Positions 45,749 through 55,790 of a DNA stretch of 64,000 nucleotides are shown here, piece by piece; positions within the stretch are counted from its first letter, which is position 1, and each line of letters starts with the position of its first letter. The notes beneath the pieces are model-generated. The model saw only the letters and a list, made by a program, of their open reading frames with translations, searched no databases and was not told the DNA's origin. Position numbers and translations under genes: made by a program. Origin of the DNA: Larix kaempferi (lineage: Eukaryota > Streptophyta > Pinopsida > Pinales > Pinaceae); NCBI GenBank assembly GCA_027924585.1, contig BSBM01000252.1, forward strand, positions 8,184,001-8,248,000, in the 5' to 3' direction.

Positions 45749-46680
45749 TGGCCACTAGCTTGAGAGTAGAGTTGGGAAATCCTGCATGTAGGTCCAGGGA
45801 GACCTTGGATACAGTTTCAATATTAGTGACAGAGGAAGAGCATGATGCTTCTCTCAAGATGACACTGATAGAGGAGGAGCACAAATATGCATATCAGAGT
45901 ACAACAGATGCAACTGGGAAGTCTTCCAGTTTAGAGGGAGTAGCTGCAACAACATATGATGTGTTTGATCCTGGTGGATGCTTCTCCAGCAGTACCTTCC
46001 TCGCTAAGAGGGAGTGTTACTTCAGATATGTGCATGAGATATGCATGTGCATGAGGTCTTGCATGATGCATATGCATGAGATATGCATGCTGCATGTGCA
46101 TGAGATATGCATGCTGCATATGCATGAGATACGCATGCACATGAATACTGAGAGATGGTTGATTGAGGATGAGCAGTTAGTAGCAGCAGAGGAGGTGGAT
46201 GAATTCTCATTATCCTCATTCCAGTCAGGGCATGATAACAGTCAGCCAGAGATCCAGGTTGATCAGAGATGGAGGGTTGACTGCATACATAGCAGTCACA
46301 TGACCGGGATGCGAGATGCATTCCTCGTCCTTGAGCACACATCTATGAAGATGATACGAGATGTGCAGGGGACTTATCACTTGGTCAAAGGAGTGGGTAG
46401 AGTTCATTTTCTACTTGACCTTGGAGAGCTCCTAGAGGTATCAGGAGTGTTGTTCATTCCAGGACTGAGCGGGAGTATACTGTCAGTGGCAGCTTTGGGT
46501 GCTTTTGGTTACTTAGTAGTGATCCATAGGGATTTGATTTTCACATATCCTGTGGGAGTTGATCCAATCTTGATGGGTCACATGATCGACGGTGAGTACT
46601 TGATTCGGGGACAACCCACATCTGGCACATCAGGTTGGTTGAGTGCATCCTCTTCAGAGTCAGAGGGGGATGGAGAGTGA
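45749..46680 (+). CDS. Fused gag-start/protease-region ORF of non-autonomous Copia
   Basis: The frame starts MATSLRVE, as in the outer gag, then departs from Gag after 8 codons into a linker (TEEEHDASLKMTLIEEEH, GGCFSSSTFLAKREC). A low-complexity Met/His/Cys stretch from a CATGCATATG minisatellite (46027-46145) follows. Then come the copia protease-region motifs: AAEEVDEFSLSSFQ, RVDCIHSSHMTGMRDAF, GVGRVHFLLDLGELLEVS, SILSVAALGAFGY and RGQPTSGTSGWLSASSSESE. The catalytic DSG of copia protease is replaced by DCI. It is uninterrupted for ~310 codons, unlike everything around it. Whether it is translated is unknown. An in-frame TTG start at 45655 is less likely than this ATG. Confidence 0.6.
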
Positions 46681-47228
46681 GATGCTCCCAGCAGAGATGA
46701 TGCTAGGAGGAGTGAGTCCAGTCAGCAGATGGGTAAGCGAGATGCTCACCATGATGGTGAGGATCAAAGGAGTGATTCTAGTTATCTGATGGATGAGCGA
46801 GATGCTCATGATATTGATGAGACACGGGAGATTCAGCCCTTGGAATCATATCAGATGGATGAGCATGATGCTCATACAAGCACCAGTCGAAGATTGAGTT
46901 GGTATGAGATGGTAGAGATGGAATTAGCTCAGGAGAGAGTTGAGTTAGCCAGAGATAGAGGGAGTTCACTTACATACCAGTGGATCCACTTGACATCAGT
47001 CTTCGGGATTGGTTACAACAGATATTTAGAGGGAGTATGAATCAGAGATCAGTGACAAAGTCAGTGGTTGATCAAGGGGATTCTTCTGGAGCCACCTTGA
47101 TGGAGCTAGATTAGGGTACTTCAGGTTAGAGGGCAGCAGTGACAGGAAGGATAGTTGGGCCAGTGTCAGCAGCAGGGGACTTGTTGGATCTAGGCATCCG
47201 TGGTTGGACTTCCCTCGATAAGAGGGAG
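46681..47228 (+). pseudogene. Acidic tail region with DAH repeats, ending in PPT
   Basis: Beyond the TGA at 46678 the coding continues with three related segments containing KRDAHH, ERDAHD and EHDAHT (46730, 46790, 46856), then RRLSWYEMVEMELAQERVEL, ending at 47040. The outer element has a counterpart (49177-49542: EREAHTSNSQRLSWNEM). Units a-c lack ~360 bp of it. The PPT GATAAGAGGGAG (47217-47228) precedes the 3' LTR. No integrase, RT or RNase H is present. Confidence 0.6.
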
Positions 47229-48443
47229 TGTTATATTTTGTGGTATCTCAAGATGTCCTCCATGATTCAGATCCCTTGCATAGAGGTACATCAACAATAT
47301 AGGCATCAATATGGATTAGAGAGTGAGATACACTCTACTTAGTGGCATGAGTCCATTGGTGACTGCATGCGGGCCTTCCGGGGAGTCTTGACTCTTGCAT
47401 GCATGTGATTTACATGGACAGTTAGTAATTAAAAGATGCAGGGAAAAGTGACTTCTTGCATGCATAGATATTAGGTTTTTGGTAAACCTAATTGATCGGT
47501 GAGATTATATATAGAGGTAGGATGTCCTTGGACGAGGCACTTCAGTTGAATTATCTTCGAGAGATCTGTCAGGAGTGAGGAGGGAGCATTAGTGCATGCA
47601 TGGCGAATTTTTGAGATAGAGAGAAGCTTCTGCAGGAGGGATAGGGGTGTGATCTCAGCTGGATCAGACACCACTAGTCCAGAGGCACTTGGCGCCCATA
47701 TCTGTGGACTGAGATAGTTCTCTTGAGTGGATTCTGCAGAGATTGTGAAGGACGAATTCCAGAGGAGGAGAGGTGCGCATTACCAAAGGGGAGAAGAGCT
47801 CATTCAAAGTCTGATCTTTCGATTGAGTGTCTGGGACTTTTAGAGTAGCCTCGCCTCAGTGTTTGAGGAAGGTCTGTGATGATCAGAGCTTAGATATGCT
47901 GAGATCTGATCTTGTACGAGCATTTGACATCCAAAGGGAGGGCACACTTTTCCATGCAGAGGAAGGGCCCATTCATCAGTTGAGAAGTTGGATGTCTTTC
48001 ATAGCAGAGCAAATCAGAGTAGAGCAGTGGGAGAGATAGTACAGTCATAGCTACCTACAAACAAACTCAGATCCAGATTGACAGCTAGGGCACATTTCCT
48101 CTGTGCATGCATCAACTGATGCATGCAGATCTAGGGTCTTGACCCAGTTAGGATTGAGTGTTACATATGAGGTAACATTGTATGTACTTGTTTATTTCAT
48201 ATACTTCTCTGGGCTCAAGATAGAAGAAATCCCCACAGGTTGCTGGTTTTCCCTGTTTGGGGTTTCCAGGGTATATTCAGTGTTATGTGTGTGATTGATT
48301 GAGTATTTCAGTATTTAAGTGGTAAAGAGATCTATAACATTTTATTCTTAAGTCTTTAGAGTATTATTGATTTACAGAGACTCAAACTGATTGAGATCTT
48401 AGGGCTATCCAGAGGGAGTAGTGATCTCTGGATAAAATTTACA
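47229..48443 (+). mobile_element. 3' LTR of complete short Copia element
   Basis: 1215 bp, TGTTATATTTTG...TTTACA, then TSD TGAAT (48444-48448). Same hairpin/TATA arrangement (47469-47511). Confidence 0.85.
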
Positions 48444-48790
48444 TGAATGGCATGACCAAGCCATGGGCAGTGTTTGTAGAGTCCATCGTGGCTAGAGAGA
48501 ATATCCCCAAGTGGGATCCTCTGTGGGATGATTTCACACAGGAAGAGACTTGGAGAGGATATATCCAAGGTAGCTCTTCTACTCCCCCTGATGAGGAGGA
48601 TGTGGTGCTTGATGCGAAGGGAAAACAAAGATTCAAGAGAGGAGTGCAGAAGAAAGACCTAAGTAAGGTCAGATGTTTCACATGTAATGAGTATGGCCAT
48701 TGTGGAGGGTAGTGCCCTCACAGGAAGAAGGGCAAGAGGGAGAAGGATAAGCAGGTAGCAACTGCCGAGGAGGTGGATGAGTTTGTTTCC
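48444..48790 (+). pseudogene. Copia gag, C-terminal part with zinc knuckle (outer element)
   Basis: After the TSD, Gag resumes: MTKPWAVFVESIVARENIP, DPLWDDFTQEETW, then the knuckle CFTCNEYGHCGG-C (CX2CX4HX4C), whose last part is split by a TAG at 48710 (probably CAG). A basic stretch (RKKGKREKDKQ) follows. The frame is the one left at 40405, with no net shift once one TSD copy is discounted. Confidence 0.85.
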
Positions 48791-49180
48791 AGGTTTGATT
48801 GAGAATTCTCACTTGATTCTTTCATATTAGGATAGGATAGTAGTCAACCTGAGACTAAGGTTGATGAGAGGTGGATGGTTGACAACAGATACCACAACCA
48901 TATGACAGGGATGCGAGAGGCATTCTTCACACTTGATGTTATTCCTAATCAGACGGTACTAGATATTGAGGGGTCAGTGCATTTGATCAGAGGGTTGGGA
49001 CAAGTATGGTTCCTACTCGCTTTTGGAGAAATATTGGAGGTATCATGAGTACTCTTCATTCCTGGATCGGGAGTCAACAGAATTTCAGTGTCTTCCTTAG
49101 AGGATGCAGGATATGCTATCTTTTTTTAGAGGGAGCACATATTCGTTTACCCAGTGGGAGCAGATTCCAGTGATCTGTGT
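48791..49180 (+). pseudogene. Copia protease-region remnant (outer element)
   Basis: Contains EEVDEFVSRFD, DERWMVDNRYHNHMTGMREAF, IRGLGQVWFLLAFGEILEV, VLFIPG and IFVYPVGADS. The DSG active-site motif is degraded to DNR. Several in-frame stops (TGA at FD-EF, TAG, TGA at EV-VLFIPG). Confidence 0.75.
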
Positions 49181-49680
49181 TGATGGGTGATCAGATTGGT
49201 ATGCAGTATGTGGTCCAGGGCCATCCCACTTCAGGTACATCAGGGTGGATTTCAGAGTCTTCTTCAGAGTTTGAGATGGACAAAGAGCGATATGCTCCCA
49301 GGACTGATGAGGCACTGAGGAGTCAGTCCTCATATCAAAGGGATGAGCGAGAGGCTCATACTAGTAATAGCCAGAGATTGAGTTGGAACGAGATGAATGA
49401 GTTGGATCAGGATCAGGAGAGAGATGAGAGATCTCAGGACAAAGGGTTCAAGTACATGCCAATGGATCCACTAATGATCACATTCAGAGGGAGTTTTGAG
49501 CAAGGTTTCAGAGGGATTTTAGGACAAGGGTCAGGGTCATAGGTAGAGAGACAGCGAGAGGTGACATTGATGGATATAGATAATGATTTATCAGATCAGA
49601 GTGCATCAGCGGAAGCTATTTCAGAGTTAGCAGTTGTAGTGGCAGGGGATGTGGATGATCCATGCATTTACAGGACTTCC
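49181..49680 (+). pseudogene. Acidic post-protease region (outer element)
   Basis: The frame 49177-49542 has VQGHPTSGTSGWISESSSEF and EREAHTSNSQRLSWNEMNEL, matching the inner element's tail. It is followed by DNDLSDQSASAEAISELAVV in another open stretch and then the PPT. Integrase, RT and RNase H are absent, so the outer element is also gag-protease only. Confidence 0.6.
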
Positions 49681-49695
49681 CTCAATAAGAGGGAG
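49681..49695 (+). other. Polypurine tract of outer Copia element
   Basis: CTCAATAAGAGGGAG directly before TGTTAGAGATAG. Confidence 0.8.
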
Positions 49696-49923
49696 TGTTA
49701 GAGATAGAGGTGTATCTCAGGATGTCCTTCATGTTCAGATTCCTAGCATGTAGGTACATTTTCAGTATAAGCATCAGGTGAGGGTAGAGGGTGAGATGCA
49801 GTCTACCAGGTGTCATGGATACAACGATGGATGCATGCATACCTTTCAGTGTTGTTTTCCGTACGCATGCAACATTTTTTAATTTAAAATCATGCAAAAG
49901 TAGGCTTTTTGCATGCATTCATA

Positions 49924-49965
49924 TTAGGGTTTTGGAAACCCTAATCAATGAGTGAATTTTTATAA
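49924..49965 (+). promoter_or_regulatory. Telo-box palindrome plus TATA in outer LTR
   Basis: A perfect 9-bp inverted pair of the plant telo-box AAACCCTAA with a 3-nt loop lies 12 bp before a TATA-like TTTTATAAG. Confidence 0.6.
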
Positions 49966-50370
49966 GGAGCAAGGGGTCACCAAAAAGAGTTACTCAATAT
50001 TTTCTTCAGAGAGTGAGGAAATTCAAAGTGAGGGAAACTTTGTGCATGCAGAGGGCACATTCTTGAGAGGAGGGGCACATCTGTAGGAGGATAGAGTGAG
50101 TGGATCCGAGAGGGATCAATACCTGCTTGATATGAGGCACATATGAGTTTATTGATGGTGTAGTGAGTTCATATGCACCAAGAGAGCTCATTGATTGAGC
50201 TAGGGAGAACTCACTGAGGAGAGGGGCTCACTTACCAAGGTGAGGGGGTGCACTTGTCAATGGGGGCGCACTTCTTGAGTCCAGTTTGGCTGAAAGAAGC
50301 AAAGGGTTCTTCTTTAGTGATTAAGGAGGAATCATTCATATCTCTTCAAATATTGACAGATATCCATAGA

Positions 50371-50490
50371 GGGGTGCACTTCCATAGCAATGGGGGTGTA
50401 CTTCCAGAGCAGGGACACACTTCCATAGTAGTGGGGGCGCACTTCCATAGTAGTGGGGGTGCACTTCCATAGAAGGGACGCACTTCAGAG
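50371..50490. repeat. ~20-bp G-rich minisatellite in LTR
   Basis: Units of GTGGGGGCGCACTTCCATAG with small variants. Looser copies extend back to about 50220 (GGGGGCGCACTTCTTGAG). Confidence 0.75.
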
Positions 50491-50914
50491 TGTGAGGTTG
50501 CAACATTTTTTCAGTAGTTGAGCAGATTAGAGAAGAATCAATGAGAGATCTTCTTCCAGAGATTGGTTGAAGCTGAGATCGAAGATTAGATAGTACAGAG
50601 CATTTATCACATTTCCTCAGAGCAATAGTTGCAGCTACATGCATATGTAGGGCTTGCCCCTTCATGTTTCTTTACCCATATATTTCTGATTGTACTACTC
50701 TTCTTTATATGCTCTGGATCGAGATTGAAGAAAGCCCTTAGTAGCTGTTTTTTCCCCATTGTGGTTTTACGGGATATATTGTTTTCCATTGTGTGATTTC
50801 TTCAGTGATTGTGTTGTTGATAAGTATATTCCATGTGCCTTGTTCTATAAGTATATTACATTCACTACTTGTTTGTCCAAAGCGAGTAGTGACCTCTAGA
50901 AAATTTATCAAGTC

Positions 50915-51742
50915 ATCTGCTAAAATTTCTGTGAACTGGGACATAAATCATATGAGTGCCCAGAGAACTTGCATGTGGAAAGTCGGCAGGAGACCGCGAG
51001 TCGAGGAATCAACGAAGGAGCTGGTTCGACCACAGGGAACACCACGACAAACATTTCATCAGAGGGAGGCAGGAATCTAACGACCCGATGAACATTGTTG
51101 CAACCTGGTCGACATGAAGAGAAGGAACTAACACAGAGGAAGTTGATATTCTGAACGAAAGTCAAGATTTAGGACATATGTTGTAGGACCATAGTTGATG
51201 GAGGCAACACAGAAAATCTGGTCTCAACGGAAGTGATCGACAAGTTGGGGCTTAAGTGCCAACTGCACCCAAATGCATACCAAGTGTCATGGTTGCAGAG
51301 GGGTTACCATGTCATGGTGACACAACAATGATTGATCAACTTTAAGATCGGTTAGTTGTATGACAACGTGCTGTGCGATTTAATGCCGATGGACGCTTGT
51401 CACTTATTGTTGGGACGATCATGTAAATACAAATGAAACATGGTGTACGACAGTCGTAGGGATACCATTACAGTCAAGAAGGATGGCATAATATTTCGAC
51501 TAATTCCCCTGATGAAAGGTGGAGACCACCAAGGTAAGGAGAGTGGTTATTAGGAGAAAAGGGTGTTGATGTGTTCAACTAAAGAATTCTTGAAAGAGGA
51601 AAATAAGCAATGATGCTGCTTCGCTGTCATTCCCAAAGGTCTAGTTGTCGATAGATCAATGGAGAACATCCCTACGGAGGTTGGAGGAATATTGTCAGAG
51701 TTTAAAGGCATAATGGTTGATGAGATGCCGACATGATTTTCG
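50915..51742 (+). pseudogene. Chromovirus gag end and protease remnant
   Basis: It begins within a zinc knuckle (FCELGHKSYECP at 50927-50962; the first CxxC is missing). Protease follows: CRTIVDGGNTENLVSTEV (catalytic Asp in VDGG, 51182 on), KLGLKCQLHPNAYQVSWLQ and DNVLCDLMPMDACHLLLGR. Frames shift and stops occur. The left edge abuts the outer Copia 3' LTR. Confidence 0.75.
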
Positions 51743-52640
51743 ATGACGAGGAGTATCTTGCATCAAATCAACTTAATCCTAGGATTGAGTCTATCGAACA
51801 AGGAACTGCATAGGATGATGCCGAATGAGAATGCAGAGTTGAACCAACAAGTTCAAGATTTGTTGGACAAGGGACTAATCAGAGAGAGTCTAAATCCATG
51901 TGTAGTACCAACTATATTAACACCCAATAAAGGAAGAGAATGGAGGATGTGCACTGATTCAAGGGCCATCAACAGGATCACTATCAAGTACATGTTTCCA
52001 TTACTAAGGATGGACGAATCAATCGACTGCTTGAGTGTAGTAGCATACTTCACCAAGATCGACCTAAAGAGTGGATATCACCAAATCGGGATTAAGGAAG
52101 GTCACGAGTGGAAGACAACCTTCAAGACAGAGGAAGGGTTGGGCGAATGGTTGGTTACGTCGTTTGGGTTGACAAATGCACCGAGCACATTCATGCGACT
52201 GATGAACGAAGTGTTGAATCCATTTCTAGGTAAGTTCATCATGGTATATCTAGACGACATTCTGATATTCAGTAGATCAAGGGAAGAGAACTTGTCACAT
52301 CTAAGACAAGTCCTGCAGAGGCTAAGCCAAGAGAAGTTATTGGTGAACCTGTAGAAGTGTTCCTTCATGCAGAAGGAGTTGGTATATCTGGGATTCATAA
52401 TTTCCAGAAAGGGACTAAAGATGGACCTGGAGAAGGTAAAGGTGACAGTGGAGTGGCTTGAGCGGACGAGTGCCATGGAGGTAAGAATTTTTCATGGACC
52501 CTTCATTTTTTACCGGAAGTTCATCTAAGATTTTAGTCGGATATGTGCACCATTGACAATGTGCATGAAGAAAGGTGAGTTCAAGTGGACAACAACCGCC
52601 CAATGAACTTTTGAGAAGCTAGAGTAGAATGTGATGGAGA
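51743..52640 (+). pseudogene. Chromovirus reverse transcriptase
   Basis: The open frame 51743-52354 carries the RT palm and fingers: VQDLLDKGLIRESLNPC, WRMCTDSRAINRITIKY, YFTKIDLKSGYHQIGI, WLVTSFGLTNAPSTFMRLMN and the catalytic YLDDILIFS (52247-52258). After a TAG (probably TGG or CAG) at 52352 the thumb continues with CSFMQKELVYLGFIIS, with further stops to about 52640. Clear Ty3/gypsy RT; inactive because of stops. Confidence 0.9.
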
Positions 52641-52924
52641 GACCAGTTTTAGCTCTCCTAGACTTCGAAAAGGTATTTCAAGTCGACTGCGACACAAGAG
52701 TGATAGCAATTGGAGTTGTGTTGATCCAAGAAGGCCTACCAATCACATTCTTTAGTGAGAAGTTGGATGAATCCAAGTAGAAGTACTTGGTCTATGACCA
52801 GGAATTTTATGCCATTGTACATGCATTGAAGAAGTGGAGGCCATATTTGTTTCCCAAAGAATTTGCCATTGTTCACCGACCACCAAGCTCTGAGGTATTT
52901 GAATACTCAGGCGAACTACAAGGA
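52641..52924 (+). pseudogene. Chromovirus RNase H
   Basis: FEKVFQVDCDTRVIAIGVVL (first Asp), ITFFSEKLDESK, KYLVYDQEFYAIVHALKKWR (Glu). After a frameshift the TDHQALRYLNTQ segment is encoded near 52873-52908. It stops at about 52924, where integrase C-terminal sequence is joined directly, so the integrase core was deleted in this copy. Confidence 0.8.
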
Positions 52925-53720
52925 AAGAGTCCACATGGAGTAGCTTACTTAGTGGAACTACCGACCAGGACGCAGAAAAGCACACACGTCGAATCGTTTG
53001 TTGACCATATGAAAGAAGTGCATGACAGTTGGAGAAGAGGAATTTCATATACAAGTTGCGAGCCGACAGATAAAGCTGACTGCATTCATTTACAGAGGGT
53101 GACTTAGTGTATGCACACCTGAGGAAAGAAAGGTTCTTGCAAGGAACATACAATAAGCTAACGTTGAAAAAGATAGGTTTGTGCAAGATCTTGAAGAAAA
53201 TTTCGGACAATGCATACATGTTGGAGCTGCCAGAATAATTGGGCATATCACCAACGTTCAATGTTTCCTACATGTAAAATCATGAATAGGGGTCGACAAG
53301 TGGTAATGAAATGTCTGTGGATTGGCAAGAGCAGATACCGATCCAACCAACAGAAGAATTCGAATACATAATCGATGAGCGAGAAGTCGGACGAACGCAC
53401 CGACAAAAGAAGAAAGAATACCTTATCCGATGGAAGGGTAGAAACTTAGAGGAAGCTATGTGGATTTCTGAAGAGAGACTCTAGGAGTTGCAGAACCTCG
53501 GGCGTAGTTCTTTTCAACCTACGGAGGTTGATGCAGGGAAATCTAGGCCCAAGAGAACTAGTCTAATCTGAACGACCGAAGTCTCTTGGAGGATAATCGA
53601 CGACCTCCAAAAAATGAAGCAAAGAGTCGATAGGAGAATGGAAGTCATGGAATTTCGAATGACTATGGTCGATGACAGGCGATGAGATCGAATAGTGAAG
53701 TCATAAGCATGGAGACTGAC
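52925..53720 (+). pseudogene. Integrase tail and chromodomain, copy 1
   Basis: HGVAYLVELPTRTQKST..ESF, then frames for [26 protein letters not shown] and FNVSYM. A chromodomain follows at about 53360-53470: IIDEREVGRTHRQKKKEYLI, RWKGRNLEEAMWISEERL. A helical tail is encoded to about 53700 (KQRVDRRMEVMEFRMTMVDD). The chromodomain assigns the element to the chromovirus branch of Ty3/gypsy. Confidence 0.75.
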
Positions 53721-53819
53721 GATTAGTATCCCATTATGAATGAAGAGAAAAGGATGTCAAGGATGTTTCCGATAGGAGGATCAAAGGGAGTCATGAGTTA
53801 GCCACCGCCGCTGACAAAA

Positions 53820-54390
53820 GGTGACCGACATAGAAGCCATGGAACACTTTAATCCATGTTGGAAGACAAGTGATGCCACAAGTATTGATGTATTATTTTT
53901 CAAAGAAGTCATGAGATTGCATGGGTTTCTCAAAAGCATCACTTCAGATAGAGAAACCAAGTTCATGGGTCATTTATGGAGAACCCCATGGAAGAATATT
54001 GACATGAGGTTGCAGTTTAGTTTTGCATACCATCCACAGAATGATAGGCAAACTGAAGTGTTGAACAATAGCTTAGGAAATTTGTTGAGATGTTTGGCCG
54101 TTGATCGACCAAAGCAGTGGGATAATGTGTTGGTGCAAGCAAAATTCGCGTACACCAACTTTGTGAATAGGTCGAATGGGATGGGTCCATTCTAGGTAGT
54201 GCAAGGAAGGAGCATGCATGGAGTAACTAAATTAGTGGAACTACCCACCAGGACACACAAAAGCACCGACATTGAATCTTTTCCGACCATATTAAAGAAG
54301 TGCATGGCAAGGTGAAGCGACAATTGGAGAAGAGAAATGCCACATACAAGTTGCGAGCCAACATAAAAAGATGACTGCATTCATTTCTAG
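53820..54390 (+). pseudogene. Chromovirus integrase core (second half)
   Basis: The ORF 53821-54195 has VLFFKEVMRLHGFLKSITSD, a TSDRETKF motif with the second catalytic Asp, FAYHPQNDRQTEVLNNSLG (Glu; usual DGQTE is DRQTE) and WDNVLVQAKFAYTNFVNRS. A stop follows MGPF. The first third of integrase is missing. Confidence 0.8.
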
Positions 54391-55144
54391 AGGGTGACTT
54401 AGTGTATGCACACCTGAGGAAAGAAAGGATCCAATGGGGAACATACAATAATCTAAAGTTGAAAAATATAGGTATCTGTAAGATCTTGAAGAAAATTTCA
54501 GACAATACATACGCGTTGGAGCTACCAAAAGAATTGGACATATTGCCAACGTTCAATGTTTCCGACATGTACAATCATGAAGAGGGGTCAAAGAGTGGTA
54601 ATGAAAAAACTGTGGATTGGAAAGAGAAAATACCGATCCAACTAGAAGAAGAAGTCGAAGACATACTCGAAGAGAAAGAAGTTAGAAGAACGCACAGACA
54701 AAAGAAGAAATAATACCTTGTCTGATGGAAGGATATAAACTTAGTGGAAGTAACGTGGATTTTTGAAGAGAGACTCGAGGAGTTGTAGAACTGTGGCCTT
54801 AGTTCTTTTCAACCTAGGGAGGTTGATGCAGGGTCATCTAGGCCCAAGAGAACCAGTCTAATTTGAATGCCTGAAGTCGCTTGGAGGATAGTCTACGACC
54901 TGTAGAAAATGAAGCAAAGAGTCGACAAGAGAACGAAAGTCATGGGAATACCGATCTACTGTGGTTGATGACAGACGACGAGATTGAATAGTGAAGTTGC
55001 ATGCATGGTGACCAACGACTAGTCCCATAGGACGATTGAAGAGTAGAGGATGTCAAGGATGTTACCGACAAGAGGATCAAAAAGATTCATGAGTTAGGCG
55101 TCGACGACGACAGAAGGTGACCGACAGAGAAGCCATAATTCCGA
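54391..55144 (+). pseudogene. Integrase tail and chromodomain, copy 2
   Basis: Homologous to copy 1, offset about 1295 bp (GACTTAGTGTATGC at 53101 and 54396). The ORF 54402-54713 gives KISDNTYALELPKELDILPT and FNVSDMYNHEEG, then ILEEKEVRRTHRQKKK at the chromodomain start. The rest of the chromodomain follows a TAA. The tail to about 55140 parallels copy 1, including GGTGACCGACA(T/G)AGAAGCCAT. Confidence 0.75.
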
Positions 55145-55790
55145 GGAACAAATCCATTTGAGTAGTTGGAACAGTTGTAGAGCAGTTATGGCAGTTGTTG
55201 TATAAGGACATATGGCAGAAGGAGCCGAGAAGAACCAGGGTTCAAAGTCCCGCTCAGATCTCCCCTTATAATATCTTCCTTGATATTCTAAGGGAATATC
55301 TGAGCGGTACTTTGAACCCTGAGACGCGTTTAAATACCAGTTGTGAACTAATGAAGAGGGTGGTTGTTAAGGTTGTGCTAGCAAGGTAAACATGGTGGTG
55401 GTTGTTGTTGCTTCTAACAAGGTACGAAGAGGTGGTTGTCTATGTACAGAGGATTGCATTCCTACGAAGTGTTAAGTGTTGAAAGAGTCGATGCCCATTC
55501 CGTTTCAACAGAGATGGGATCTATCTTGAAATTTCCTCCTGTAAAGAGATTGTTCATTTTATTGAAAGCCATGATTTTTGACATACTGTTATTGTATTGG
55601 TTGTGCATGTGTGTTTCGTTTCCGTTGTGTACACTGATCTGCAGCCGACCCAGGTCACGTTTGCATCATAGGGTTAGGTTTCTAAAATTGCAACCAGACG
55701 ATTTACTGGGTAACATCCTCAGAATCGGGGGGGAAATGCTCGGAGGGCTTCCCATGATGTGTATTTAGTTGCGAAAAAAATTAAGGTTTA
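55145..55790 (+). mobile_element. LTR-like tail of chromovirus with hairpin
   Basis: Non-coding after the chromodomain tail. It contains the 86-bp hairpin (55236-55321) and a TATA-like TTTAAATA (55329-55336) shortly after it. Exact LTR edges were not found; ATCGGGGGGGAAATG near 55727 is PPT-like. Confidence 0.4.
55236..55321. repeat. 86-bp near-perfect hairpin
   Basis: Left arm 55236-55275 starts CAGGGTTCAAAGTCCCGCTC. Right arm 55282-55321 ends GAGCGGTACTTTGAACCCTG. Arms pair at about 36 of 40 positions around the 6-nt loop TTCCTT. Confidence 0.85.

Larger units (their letters stand above)
40406..48443 (+). mobile_element. Composite tandem Copia insertion nested in gag
   Basis: 8038 bp, starting TGTTAGATTTTG and ending TTTACA, flanked by TGAAT on both sides. 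It contains five LTR starts (40406, 41368, 42759, 44151, 47229). Units: a (40406-41367), b (41368-42758), c (42759-44150), then a complete short element 44151-48443. Units b and c are nearly identical by eye. TSDs only at the outside show a single original insertion that later expanded by unequal recombination, or arrived already concatenated. Assembly error is the main alternative for the b/c repeat. Confidence 0.85.
49696..50914 (+). mobile_element. 3' LTR of outer Copia element
   Basis: 1219 bp, TGTTAGAGATAGAGG...AAATTTATCA. Length and landmarks agree with the inner LTRs, but sequence is much diverged. It contains the palindrome TTAGGGTTT-TGG-AAACCCTAA (49924-49944) upstream of TTTTATAAG (49957-49965), and the GCGCACTT minisatellite (50371-50490). 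Confidence 0.8.

Noticed and set aside
45931-46342. Minus-strand His/Ala/Met-rich ORFs
   Set aside because: Generated by the CATGCATATG minisatellite on the opposite strand of the fused Copia ORF.
55236-55260. tRNA gene or fragment (GGTTCAAAGTCC)
   Set aside because: Only a T-arm-like word; no A box, acceptor stem or anticodon arm around it.
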